A DNA stretch of 64,000 nucleotides from NCBI GenBank assembly GCA_030533445.1, contig CM060070.1, forward strand, positions 32,102,001 to 32,166,000. Reading direction: 5' to 3'. The translations under genes and the position numbers were made by a program. Position 1 is the stretch's first letter; each line of letters opens with the position of its first letter. Shown here piece after piece: positions 50,733 through 60,620 of the stretch. The stretch comes from Cyprinodon diabolis (lineage: Eukaryota; Chordata; Actinopteri; Cyprinodontiformes; Cyprinodontidae). The notes beneath the pieces are model-generated. The model ran no database searches, was not told the DNA's origin, and saw nothing but the letters and a program-made list of their open reading frames with translations.

Positions 50733-53209
50733 GGGTTACGGTTGCCAGAACACAAAAAAGGGCCCAACTCAGGAAGTGGTAGCATTGACACAGTAATCTG
50801 CTTCTAATTTGATTTTGGTGCAAAAAAATGAAAGCAAGAAACAGAGAAGCCTGCAGCACCTACAAAAAACAAAAATCACCTTTAACACAACAAACCCAGA
50901 ATATTTGGTCAAATAGTGCGTTTATAACAACAACAAAAAAACACAAACAAAAAATAAACACATTCAAATGTAAAAATACATTCATGAACCCACATGCATA
51001 TTCTGTATGTGTTTGAAGGATATTTATCATCTTATAGGATCAGTATCGAGCTGACAAAGAAAAGCATAGGAACCAGATAGACCAACTGAATCAAACAACT
51101 ATTTTATCTTCAAAACTGTTTAAAGAATATACATAAATAATATGAAGCTCAAACTGCTGTCAGCTCTTAAATTAATCTCCTTTCAATTTTCAGGAGAAAA
51201 GAAAAAAATAAATAAAACAACTAATTTATCAACAATACATACAACACTTAACAAACTGATATATATATATATATATATAAATACATTGTAAATGGTACAC
51301 TGCAATCTGTCGGTAATAATATGCTGCTTGTGCTTTTCTTAGGAAAAACAGCTTCATTGCCTGTTGCTGGTCCAAGGAAAGCAATTTTGAAAAATAATGT
51401 AAGCAGACGATAAAAAGCATTACATTAATTTTCAGATTTTTTTTTTGGTACAGATTGCATGTCATGTACTGTAGTTCATACCACTGCAGTCAAAGCCCCA
51501 TCAACACCAACACTCCTAAAAGAGCCAGTAAACTGACTGAATTAATGAGGGGCTTTCTACTTTCTGTTTAAAGGTCCACTAATTTACCCACTGAGTCACA
51601 GCTGCTCCAAAGCAAAAGTAATATAATAAATTAGGAACACCTTAGAGTTTCTACAATTGGCTACGTCAGGACACCAATTGCATCCAGTAGTGCAGTTTTA
51701 GCACTAACAACAGACTACTTAACTATATCTTAAAGATCTTAATTGTTCCTCCTAATAAAACCTAGAATTAAAAAACGTTGATAAAAAGTAAAAGTTACAA
51801 TCTCAACTCTAAATAGTATTAAATGGTTTGCAAACTGTTGCGTTTTTGAAAAACTGACCATTAAAAAAAATATATATATATTTCTACACATGGTACAATA
51901 ATTGGCCTTCCTTATCTTGATTTTTCCCCCATGTCATTAAATGGAAAAAAAGTAAAAAATCAGAAAATAACTTGGCAATTAAGACATCATACTCACAGAA
52001 TTTATCTAAATTAAGGTACATGATTAACAGCAGCTTATAAGATGATCTTCCAGATTTTGTCTTTTACCTACATAGTTTCAATTCAATTCAGTTTATTTAT
52101 ATAGCACCAATTCACAACATGTCATCTCAAGGCACTTTACAGTTCACCAGATCATACAGTAAGATTGATTTAGAGCAGGGGTGCTCAAGTCCAGTCCTCA
52201 AGAGCTACTATCCTGCAACTTTTTGATTCACCCCATTTTTAACACACCTGAATCAAATAAGTGGCTCGTTACCATGCCTCTGCTGAGCTAAATGAGGGGA
52301 TTGAGCCTTTGGATTGAGGTGTGTTAGAGGAGAGATGCATCTAAAAGTTCCAGGATGGTAGCTCTTGAGGACTGGACTTGAGCACCCCTGATTTAGAGTT
52401 TTCTATTTAAAGAAAACCATCTGATTGCATCGACTCATTGACTTGAACGCATTCCTCACACTAAGCATGCTTGTGGCGACAGTGGAGAGGAAAAACTCCC
52501 TTTGATGGTTTATGTATAATATTTTCAGACTTATCACCAACTCCAACTAAAGATTAAATATAATTTTTCTATATATTGATACAGAGCACCATTGTTGATC
52601 CAGTAGGCTGGTAAGGTGGTTGTTAGCTGTATTAATTCAGATCCATCGACTTTATTTCATGCCAAACACTAGTGTTATTTATGTGATCGCTTTATTGGTC
52701 CTCTTAAAATAAGAGGTGAACATTTAGCTACAGGAAATAACCAGGAACTAGATAAGTGATGTTTTGAAAAGCAGTGACAGATTATTCTATTCTTTTCAAA
52801 CAGTGAGAAATTCCAGGATTTCAGTTAGTAAATGCAACACCATTGATCCAAACAATTAGCCTGACAAAGACAGACAAAATTAATATTATTCTAAGTTATG
52901 TTACACAAGCGGTATTTAAATAAGTTTAGTAATTACGATTGTACTGTTTTGATGTAAGCAGACTGACATAAATTCCAGGTGGCGTGAAATGATAAGCGGA
53001 GCCTCCCAGGAGGCTGCTAGCACTGCTGCTATGCTAACAGCTGAACCGGAGTATATGAAGGCGAAAACAGCCCCGCTAGGGTTTCCTTCAGGTAGCTTTC
53101 GTCTTCACTAGTTCATCCCTACTTTAATACTCACGGGAAGCCGAGGACTGATCTCTTGTGAGCATCTGTGACAGAAGAATCGACTGGCGCATGGAGGAGC
53201 TTCAGCCAT
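46000..53209 (-). CDS. rnf126: E3 ubiquitin-protein ligase RNF126, 9 coding exons
   Basis: Exons 53135-53209, 49761-49819, 48338-48398, 47759-47994, 47577-47645, 47426-47495, 47234-47327, 46292-46407 and 46000-46167 join in phase to 315 residues plus stop, close to human RNF126. The enzyme ubiquitinates BAG6-bound mislocalised hydrophobic proteins in the cytosol. An N-terminal zinc finger uses C13/C16 (CHRC) and C29/C32 (CPRC), the BAG6-binding module. The middle has [20 protein letters not shown] and [12 protein letters not shown]. The RING-H2 domain spans about 227-267 with C227, C230, C245, H247, H250, C253, C264 and C267 all present ([34 protein letters not shown]). The tail is serine-rich and ends STDNS. 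It is closer to RNF126 than to RNF115 by these motifs and by its bsg/hcn2 neighbours. Confidence 0.95.
46292..46407 (-). CDS. rnf126: rnf126 coding exon 8 (RING-H2 core)
   Basis: 116 nt, phase 1 in and 0 out; encodes [20 protein letters not shown] and [16 protein letters not shown]. Acceptor CTTTTCAG|C, donor GAACAG|GTATTA. Confidence 0.95.
46408..47233 (-). other. rnf126: rnf126 intron 7
   Basis: 826-bp intron with a tRNA-derived SINE at 46745-46976 lying in the same orientation as the gene. Confidence 0.85.
46745..46976 (-). mobile_element. tRNA-derived SINE in rnf126 intron 7
   Basis: Read on the minus strand, the head GTTGGCCTAGTGGTTGTGCA has a box A, followed by GGTTGGATTCC as a weak box B. 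The body (GCAAGACCCTTAACCCCACA, CTCCCCAAGGGGATTGGTTA) and tail CCCCACTGTGGGACAATAAA are shared in type with the SINEs at 14161 and 20085 but differ in detail. It is about 230 bp and near full length. Confidence 0.8.
47234..47327 (-). CDS. rnf126: rnf126 coding exon 7
   Basis: 94 nt encoding [20 protein letters not shown] and [11 protein letters not shown]. Acceptor CCGTTTAG|T, donor GTTG|GTAAGT. Confidence 0.93.
47426..47495 (-). CDS. rnf126: rnf126 coding exon 6
   Basis: 70 nt encoding [20 protein letters not shown] and ITK. Acceptor TTTAAAG|GGGGG, donor ACAAAG|GTATAT. The W before GVLH is completed across the splice. Confidence 0.9.
47577..47645 (-). CDS. rnf126: rnf126 coding exon 5
   Basis: 69 nt encoding [20 protein letters not shown] and GA. 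Acceptor TCTCATAG|A, donor GCCTG|GTGAGT. Confidence 0.93.
47759..47994 (-). CDS. rnf126: rnf126 coding exon 4
   Basis: 236 nt, phase 0 in and 2 out. Encodes [20 protein letters not shown], then [10 protein letters not shown], a charged linker rich in Arg and Gln, and [15 protein letters not shown]. Acceptor TTGACAG|AAT, donor GAAGG|GTAAAT. Confidence 0.95.
48338..48398 (-). CDS. rnf126: rnf126 coding exon 3
   Basis: 61 nt encoding [20 protein letters not shown] after a shared Ser codon. Acceptor TGTCTAG|T. The donor reads GAG|GTTTTTAAG, which is far from the usual GTRAGT. Confidence 0.8.
48399..49760 (-). other. rnf126: rnf126 intron 2
   Basis: 1.36-kb AT-rich intron containing a hAT-like MITE (49150-49464). 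Confidence 0.85.
49150..49464. mobile_element. hAT-like MITE (AGGGCTGCAAC family)
   Basis: The left end AGGGCTGCAACTAATGATTA and the inner ATCGATGAATTTTTTAATAA are the signature of a widespread fish MITE family. The right side has ATTAATCGATTACTAAATTA, AGTTGATTATTTCAATAATT and a decayed inverted end ATTAATTGTTTTAGC. About 315 bp. The termini are too eroded to call a target-site duplication. Confidence 0.7.
49761..49819 (-). CDS. rnf126: rnf126 coding exon 2
   Basis: 59 nt encoding [19 protein letters not shown], including the second cysteine pair of the N-terminal zinc finger. Acceptor CTTTTCAG|G, donor AGAAG|GTGCGT. Confidence 0.94.
52168..52175 (+). repeat. Target-site duplication, left copy (ATTTAGAG)
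   Basis: Eight bases directly before the MITE, repeated exactly at 52391-52398. Eight bp is the hAT superfamily length. Confidence 0.9.
52176..52390. mobile_element. hAT-type MITE nested in a repeat (215 bp)
   Basis: Terminal inverted repeats of about 48 bp (52176-52223 and 52343-52390), starting CAGGGGTGCTCAAGTCCAGT on both ends, differ at about two positions. The ends CAGGGGTG/CACCCCTG and the exact 8-bp duplication ATTTAGAG place it with hAT. It has no coding capacity. Confidence 0.92.
52391..52398 (+). repeat. Target-site duplication, right copy (ATTTAGAG)
   Basis: Exact copy of 52168-52175. Confidence 0.9.
53135..53209 (-). CDS. rnf126: rnf126 coding exon 1
   Basis: 75 nt from the ATG at 53209-53207 (context GAAGATGG) to CTTCCC|GTGAGT. 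Encodes [20 protein letters not shown] and SPRLP, the first cysteine pair of the zinc finger. Confidence 0.95.
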
Positions 53210-53330
53210 CTTCAGCTTCTAGACAGGTGAAAAAAAACGGACTACGGAGCGTCGTGAAGGACAATATTAACCCTTTTGCAAGAGAGGACCTTGTAGAAAT
53301 GTCTGTATGTAGCCGCATATGGCCCTTTTA
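53210..53330 (-). promoter_or_regulatory. rnf126: rnf126 5' UTR / proximal promoter
   Basis: Moderately CpG-containing sequence upstream of the ATG (GACTACGGAGCGTCGTGAAG near 53241). No TATA box seen. The transcription start is not determined. Confidence 0.4.
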
Positions 53331-54763
53331 AACTTGTTTAGAGATGGTGGTTTCTATTTCTAGTGTTAATTAGAAGGAAAGGTATGATAAATTCTATTTT
53401 TATGTAAAATATATATTAAAAAAAAAAGTCAAAGAAAATGAGCTGCCCTCAAACATTTTTCTCACGTCAGGAAAGCAAATGATTTCAACATTTGCAAATT
53501 CAAACACAAAAAGAATGAATCAAGATCATAAAATGATAAGAAATGCAAATGTATTTACAGTTTTTGACAGAAATCTGGGACTGGGTTTTGAGAAATTATT
53601 GATCTCTACTATTCAATTGCAGCTCAACCCAAATGTTCATTCACTTTTTTCAGATATAAAAGATAAATAATTCTAAAAAAAAAAAAAAATGTAAACAAGC
53701 TATTTAAACGCAACACAATTGCTTGATTGTTTTATTTCAGATTTCTCTTTTCAATCATAGGGTGAAATGTTAAGTCCGTCCACATGGGGGTGCTGTTGTG
53801 TCTTAAATGTGCAGTTGCAAGTTGTTTGATAACCAGTGTTTTCTCTTTGCTTGTAATGTGGCAAAACAAAGATATAAAGTCACATTCGAGTAATAATATG
53901 CGAAAACCGTGTAATTATCAAAAAATAATGATGATAAATACAAAAGTGTTACCAGTGGAGAGGTTAATATACTGGACCTGAACTGCTGAGTGTTATCTGT
54001 GTCCTCAGCATTTCTTCCTACAGGTTTACTGTGCTGCTCTGCCTTGCTTGAAACCCAGAGGTGTGTTTATGCAATTTGGCACCACATAAGATTTATTTTG
54101 ACAAGTCAGTTTTCCATTGGATTCTTGTCAACCTCTGCCTGAGCCCGACAAACATCTATCAATCTTCTAAAAGTTGTGCAGCATCTGTTTGGTAACAATA
54201 CATCTTGTCAGAGATGGATTTGTATGTTGTCTTTGAGTATTTCACAGGAGTTACTGGAATCTATTTTATCAAGATTCAAACCTGAGCCAACACCAAACAA
54301 CAAGCTTTTCACATGGGAAATCCTTTCCCCCCTTTTTTTTTGTGAAGGAGGACAGATTCTTGTAGGCATCTGCCTTGAGGCTCTGAAACAGCACTGAAGG
54401 TGTGAGAGATCACGTGGTTACACAAGATGGCATGAAGCATAATGTGATTCAGGTTGATTTCAGGTTATAGTTAGAAATTATTTTTAACTTTGTAAAAGAA
54501 ATCTGTCTCCAATATATCTTAAGAGTACGTATCCATAATGAAATTACCGTAACTGTAGGCTGACAGCCAGAAACATTTCTCACAAATCTTGTGTGTTATT
54601 GGCAAAACAGTATGACAGAACCTTGGAGTTGTCATTCGGCCATTTTATAGCCTCTCTTTACCTTCTGGGCCTTAATCTGATAGCCACACTTCTTTTATTC
54701 TTGATGCAGATTGTATTTTTTAATCAGTATCCTTGATTAACACTGCTTTCAATTTCAGCACAT
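53331..54763. other. No recognisable feature upstream of the gypsy remnant
   Basis: AT-rich. No gag-like or protease-like frame and no match to the TGTAACCC LTR start seen at 58573, so the 5' part of the retroelement is missing. Confidence 0.5.
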
Positions 54764-57700
54764 ATTTGCCTTTACATTCCACTTTCAGAGGAATGGAAAA
54801 CTAGAATTTCAAATACTCTTAATTCCATCCCTGAAGTTTTTGCCAGAGGAGAACTTGATTTTGGACACACAACCGCAGTGAAACACAAGATTCGACTTTC
54901 TGATCCAACAAGCACAGACCACGACCTATTTATCCATCTGATTATGAAGCTGTGCGCCTTCATTTAAAACAACTGTACGACAGCAACATTATCAGGGAGT
55001 CTGAAAGCCCATTTGCTTCACCAATTGTGGTCGTGAAGAAAAAAAATGGACAGATCCGCCTTTGTGTGGACTATAGAAAGATGAACAGCCAAACTATTAA
55101 GGATGCCTATGCCCTGCCAAACATAGAAGAGGCATTTGCTACACTTACAGGATCCAAGTGGTTTTCTGTAATGGATTTAAAGTCAGGCTACTACCAAGTA
55201 GAAGTTGATGAGGATGACAAACATAAGACTGCCTTTGTCACATCTATGGGTTTTTGGGAGTTCAATAGGATGCCACAGGGAGCAACTAATGCTCCAAGTA
55301 CATTTCAACGCCTGATGGAGAAATGTATGGCCTCCATGAACCTCAAAGAGGTCTTAGTTTTTTTGGATGATCTCATAGTCTTCTCTGATAGCCTTGAAAA
55401 ACATGAGCAAAGACTTTTGAAAGTCTTGAATAGGCTGAAGGAGTTTGGCCTCAAACTGTCTCCAGAAAAATGTTATTTTTTCCAAAAGTCAGTGAGATAT
55501 TTAGGGCATATAGTGTCAGAAGAGGGAGTACAAACTGACCCTGATAAGATCTCAGCACTCACTACGTGGCCCAAACCCCTCAACATATCTGAACTAAAAT
55601 CCTTTCTGGGGTTTACAGGGTACTACCGTAGATTCATTAAGGATTATGCAAAGATTGCAAAACCTCTAAATGACTTAACAGCTGGCGTAGGTCCTGTTAG
55701 AAAACCAAAACATAACAGACTAAAGTCAGACTGTGACTGGAACCGACCCTTTAATGAAAAGTGGACCTCTCTATGTGATGAGGCATTTGACACCCTAATA
55801 CAAAAGCTAACAACTGCACCAATACTTGGATTTGCTAATCCATGTAAACCATATATTCTGCACACAGATGCCAGTTTACATGGCCTCGGTGCTGCTTTGT
55901 ATCAAGAAGATGGAGGTCGGTTGAGAGTCAATGCATACGCCAGCAGAGGGCTGTCAAACTGTGAAGGAAGATACCCCACCCACAAACTAGAGTTTCTAGC
56001 ATTAAAGAGGGCTATTACCGACAAGTTTGCTGATTATTTACATGGTGTTGACTTCACTGTCATGATGGACAACAATCCGTTGACTTATGTTCTGACATCT
56101 GCAAAACTTGATGCAACAGGGCATCGGTGGCTTGCTGCCTTATCCAACTTCACTTTCAACATTCAGTACCATGCTGGTAGAAGAAATCAGGATGCTGATG
56201 TACTATCAAGGCGTCCACATGTCCTTGAAGAAGTTGATGACAGTGCAGCTGCTGAAGATGAAAGGATTAAGCAGTTCATTGACAAGTTTAGAAGGGATGA
56301 AGACATCATATCCTTTCCTGTAGAGGCTGTGCAGGCTGTATGTGAGAAACATCAAGTGAACAGCAACTCACCTGTTACGGTGGAGTGTTTAGCAATTGAC
56401 GCACATGCAATTCCTGCTGAATTTATTGATGCTGATATCACAAGATCTAGTACTCTTCCAAAGATGTCACAGCAAGATTGGGCAGCGGAGCAGAGAGAAG
56501 ATTTTGCTATCAGCAGAGTCATAGACCTTATCAGTACAGGAAAACATCTCTCCTACAGACTCAGACAGAAAGAAGAAAGGCAAGTCCAGCTAATGCTGAA
56601 AGTTCAAGATCAGTTGTCCTTAATTGACAATGTTCTGTACAGGAAGCGCATGTATCAGGGTCAATCCATTTTCCAGCTGGTTCTCCCTGAGAGATATAGA
56701 CAGATTGCATTTGAAAGTCTCCACAATGATTTTGGTCATTTGGGAATTGAAAGGACTATGGATCTCCTGCAATCCCGATTCTATTGGCCAAGAATGTGGC
56801 TAGATGTTGAACAGAAGATCAGACAATGTGAAAGATGTGTGCGCCGCAAAGCCAGAGCTGAGAAAACAGCACAGCTTGTTAACATCGAAACAAGCAGGCC
56901 ACTTGAGCTAGTGTGTATGGACTACCTGTCCCTTGAACCTGATAGTTGAGGGACAAAGAGCATACTAGTAATCACAGATCATTTCACAAAGTTCTCTGTT
57001 GCAGTGCCTACTCCTGACCAGAAAGAGAAAACCATAGCAAAAGCTTTTTGGGACAAATTCATTGTATATTATGGTCTACCAGAACGACTGCATAGTGACC
57101 AAGGTCGCAATTTTGAATCAGCGGTCATTAAAAGTCTCTGCCAGATGTTGGGCATAAAAAAGACGAGAACAACCCCATACCACCCACGTGGAAACCCCGT
57201 AGAGAGGTTCAACCGCACTCTACTAGGGATGCTGGGGACTCTTCAAGAAGATGACAAGGTCAAATGGCGTAATCATGTGCAGCCATTAGTCCATGCTTAC
57301 AATTGCACTAAAAATGACACAACTGGGTATTCTCCTTATCAGCTTATGTTCGGGAGGCAGCCCAACCTACCGATTGATGTGGCATTTGGACTAATTCGAC
57401 AAGGAAAAGACACAGTCACTCACAATGAATATGTCAAGAGACTTAAGGAAACTCTCCAAGAAAGTTACAAACTTGCTGTGGAGCACAGTCACAAAACTGC
57501 TCAGCGCAATAAGGCCAGATATGACCTCAAAGTTAGAGAGTCCATTTTGGAAGAAGGGGATCGTGTGCTTATACGAAATGTAGGGATCCAAGGAAAGCAC
57601 AAACTTGCTGATAAGTGGAGCCAAGCTGTATACAAGGTTGTGAAGCATGTCAATGACTCACCCGTGTATGTTGTTGTTCCCCTCAACTCTGATGGTCCTG

Positions 57701-58524
57701 AGAAAACTCTCCATCGAGACATGCTTTTGCCTTGTGGGTTTTTGTCATCCTCTGTACTGGAAGATTCCTCATCTCAAGATGATGTGGACAAGCCCAAGTT
57801 AGCTCTAATTCAGGGTCCATCATCGTCAGAGGATGGAGAAATACACCTGGCAGACAGTGATGATGGTTCATGTCGTGATTTTTGGCCAGTGATTCATGAG
57901 GAAGTCACTTACCCGCCTTTCACTACCGTGCATGAAATTCCCATCTCCAATGATCAGGGTTCAGCAGACCACAATACCAACCTTGGCTGTTCGACTTTGA
58001 ATCCTTACGCAGATGTTTTTGCACCAGTACAAGCTGAATCAAGGAAAGGGCATACTCCAGCTGAACCTGTTGGGGTACAACTTGAGGAAACTGCCGTGGA
58101 TCAAATGAATGACTGTCCTGAGGCTGAAATTTACCCACTTGAAGGAAAGCAGGATTTGAAAGCTAACATTCAACCTGTAAATGACAATCCTCATTCTGAG
58201 ATTGAAGTTCGGAGTAGGGATACAGCACTGGATGTGCAAATGAACACTGAAAAGGTGGATGTGGAGGAAAATGACAATGTTGATGTTGACAATGAAGCAA
58301 GAATGCAAAAAATGAACCATGAAGAGAATGAGGGAGAGAACTTTATGTCCGAAGTAAGGCGATCAGAGAGAAGTAGGTGAGAACCAAACCGATTAATGTA
58401 CAAGACTCTAGGAAATCCACTATCCCTAGTGATGCATTCTATCCTAAGCAGTCTTGACATGGTTGTCACTCAAGCACTAGATTCAGTTACTCCCCCAGTT
58501 TTCAGAAATCTTACTACCATTTGA
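54764..58524 (+). pseudogene. pol: Ty3/gypsy retrotransposon pol (RT, RNase H, integrase), broken
   Basis: An internal part of a Ty3/gypsy polyprotein. The first frame (54764 to about 54912, SEEWKTRISNTLNSIPEVFA) is the stretch just before RT. A frameshift near 54910-54920 moves to the frame that runs 54922-56946, then TGA at 56947, then 56950-58377. RT has FLDDLIVFS at its catalytic site and the MPQGATNAPSTFQ motif. RNase H has HTDASLHGLG, HKLEFLALK and NQDADVLS. Integrase has the HHCC finger (HNDFGHLG, CERC) and the three acidic residues in CMDYLSLEP, SDQGRNFES and NPVERFNRT, followed by a chromatin-side C-terminal domain with GKHKLADKW. An acidic tail follows; after the TGA at 58378 the frame stays open for 47 codons to TGA 58522. 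Apart from these breaks it is well kept, so the insertion is fairly young. Gag and protease are absent. Confidence 0.93.
56947..56949 (+). other. pol: In-frame TGA inside integrase
   Basis: TGA falls between the first catalytic Asp of integrase (CMDYLSLEPDS) and GTKSILVITDHFTKFS, with the frame unchanged on both sides. A CGA-to-TGA change at a CpG is a simple explanation. Confidence 0.85.
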
Positions 58525-58559
58525 ATACATTCCTGTCATGCGAGGATGCATGCCATGTC

Positions 58560-58572
58560 AGGGAGGGAGGGA
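58560..58572 (+). other. Polypurine tract of the gypsy element
   Basis: AGGGAGGGAGGGA sits 35 bp after the end of the pol frame and directly before the TGTAACCC that starts the 3' LTR. This is the expected plus-strand primer site. Confidence 0.75.
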
Positions 58573-59690
58573 TGTAACCCATGTTAATTTAACAAATATG
58601 AATTATAGCCTGTAATACACCACATTGCCGATGGGTGGCGGTAAATGGTTTCAAGTAGTCTAAAACTACATTGATATGCTGCAGGAAAAAAGGCTAGAAT
58701 AACCAGAAGAAGAAACTGGAAAAATCGTTTTGTGGTCATTTTATTGACAAAACTCTGTTTTATTTTCAATATTTTTCAAGAATTAGTTTCCATCTATGGT
58801 TGATTTTTGATTCCTGTGTACCCGGACCTGGAAGAACTTTATTTTTGATATTACATTTATTTCTTTTCTTGATGCGAATGTCCGGTGAGTTCTGTGCTAT
58901 AATTAACTTCGTTAGCTATTGATTAGCCACAAGCTAATATTTTGCTGTTATGTATTAAAAGTTATATTGTGATTTCATTTTATAGTTTCGATGTTGAAAG
59001 AATAAAAAAACAATCGGAGATACTTGTTTATGATTAAAAATGTATGTTTTCTACATGATGTTTGTATGAAAATTAGCAATACTTACGGCTAACTCTGAAA
59101 GGCTATTCTGCTGACAGTGAGTTATTTATTCCACTGTACAGCATTGAAGAATGCTAGAAAAAGATATGCCAATTCAGTGAATATTATGTTGTGATGTTTT
59201 GTTGAGCTGAAAGACAAAATTGGTTATCGCAGCTGGAAATTATTTTATCTACATGGAGTGAAAGATAAACTTTCACTGAAGTGACTTAGAATGGTGTATT
59301 GCACAATAGTAAAATACATTTCTGCTATATGCAGGTTGTTTTTTTGTTTGTTGAGAGACATTGTGTGAAGAACGGCGAGCCAGGATCCAAAAGAGCAGAT
59401 TGTCACTGTGTCCACTACATGTCAAAGAAGAACCTTCTTCTGTTCCACTTGTTCGGTGGGATTGCACATATTAACACTACCCGGGTAGCTACCACATAAC
59501 ACTCAGATCTTAAAACTGAACTGAACTTAAGAACAAATGAAAGGAAAAAAAGACTTTTGAACTTGACTGACTAGACTTAGGACTACTAAAAGAAAACATT
59601 GACTATTTTTGTTCTGTTTCATTATTGTCAAAATGTGTAATAAATGTGTTTTGTTCAACACATTGTTTCCCTTGCTCCTCCTGAGTTGAA
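58573..59690 (+). mobile_element. 3' LTR of the gypsy element (start clear, end uncertain)
   Basis: It starts TGTAACCCATG right after the polypurine tract. A TTACA that would mirror the start occurs at about 58850-58854 (282-bp LTR), but a better poly(A) signal, AATAAA, is at about 59639-59644, which would suit an LTR of about 1.1 kb. With no second LTR in the window the end cannot be fixed. Confidence 0.5.
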
Positions 59691-59920
59691 CCTAGTTTCT
59701 GATGCGCTATTTAATTGTAAAGATTCATAGTCACTGATTCCTTTGACACAGGTGACTTAATCAGATAAGTACAAAGTCTTACACATGTCTTACTTCTTTT
59801 CAGCCCACATCATGTACCTGACCATTTGAGATTGTTATAAAGCCTTAAAACCCAGAATTAAGTATCTTTAATCACATAAAAAACATGAGAACATTTATGA
59901 ACCGTATTCGACTTAATACA
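59691..59920. other. No recognisable feature
   Basis: AT-rich flank between the gypsy LTR region and the Tc1-like remnant. Confidence 0.4.
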
Positions 59921-60388
59921 TATAGTGGGGAAAATACGTTTTTAGTCAGTAACAGGTTGTGCAAGTTCTCCCACTTTTCTAAGTGGGAGAGCTTGCACTT
60001 TAACTATTAGAGACTAAATAAAAAGAAATGTAGGAAATCCCATTTTAGGATTTTTGAAGAATTTATCTGTAAATTACGGTGGAAAAAAAGTATTTGATCA
60101 CCACCAAAAAAAAGCAAGATGTCTGACCTGTAATTTCTTCTGTAGGACACTTTTCCGTCCTCTATTCATTATCTGTATTAATGGCTCCTGTTTATACTTT
60201 CTATCTTTTTAAGATGTAGCACAATCAGTGGCTGCATTAATGTTTTTATTTTTTTTGTCCCACTGTAACTTTTGGAGATATGATTGTATGAAGATAATCT
60301 GAGTACATCACTTTTCATATTGGACTAACTTCATAGGTTATTATAACATACTTCTTTATCGAAACCATGCCACTGTGGGTCTTGCTTT

Positions 60389-60404
60389 ATGTTTAGGGTT
60401 GTTG
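60389..60404 (+). repeat. 16-bp direct repeat, left copy
   Basis: ATGTTTAGGGTTGTTG, repeated exactly at 60490-60505, flanking the 85-bp insert. Confidence 0.85.
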
Positions 60405-60489
60405 CTGGTGAAGATTCTCAGTCATCCAGGTCATAGTAATAAAAAAAAAAGAAAATCCAGTGGATTGTTTTTAATTTTCTTTTTTTTGA
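60405..60489 (+). mobile_element. Short nested insertion (85 bp), probable SINE tail
   Basis: The insert opens GTGAAGATTCTCAGTCATCC (after CTG), a phrase I associate with a common fish repeat, runs into A-rich sequence, and is bounded by a 16-bp direct repeat, the size typical of LINE-driven insertion. Confidence 0.6.
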
Positions 60490-60505
60490 ATGTTTAGGGT
60501 TGTTG
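60490..60505 (+). repeat. 16-bp direct repeat, right copy
   Basis: Exact copy of 60389-60404. Confidence 0.85.
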
Positions 60506-60620
60506 TTCTGTCAGAAATGAATCTCAATTTTGGATTCGGACTTCAAATATTTACATGTCATGAGGCGAACTGCAAATTGATCCTCTCAAGACTGCCTTTG
60601 ACCAACGGTTTTATACTTTT

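Larger units (their letters stand above)
52081..52504 (-). repeat. Teleost interspersed repeat, - orientation, interrupted by a MITE
   Basis: On the minus strand the blocks AGGGAGTTTTTCCTCTCCAC, ATGAGTCGATGCAATCAGAT, GTGCCTTGAGATGACATGTT and the GCTATATAAATAAACTGAAT tail match the + copy at 21880-22256. A foreign 215-bp segment (52176-52390) divides it. Confidence 0.75.
49820..53134 (-). other. rnf126: rnf126 intron 1
   Basis: 3.3-kb intron with long T runs (49918-49941, 50700-50728), a TA repeat (51259-51280) and a teleost repeat carrying a nested MITE (52081-52504). Confidence 0.85.
59921..60620 (+). mobile_element. Tc1/mariner-like non-coding remnant
   Basis: TATAGTGGGGAAAATACG at 59921, AATTTATCTGTAAATTACGG near 60060, AAAAGTATTTGATCACCACC and GACCTGTAATTTCTTCTGTA follow the order of a widespread fish Tc1-like element (remembered form AGTGGGGAAAATAAGTATTTG). 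GGGTCTTGCTTTATGTTTAG near 60377 continues it. No transposase frame is visible. An 85-bp insert at 60405-60489 divides it. The right border is a guess. Confidence 0.65.

Noticed and set aside
54952..56946. Treating the RT frame as a host gene with its own start codon
   Set aside because: The first codon of the long frame is GTG inside the RT domain, with polyprotein sequence continuing upstream in another frame; this is part of a broken gypsy pol and not a domesticated gene.
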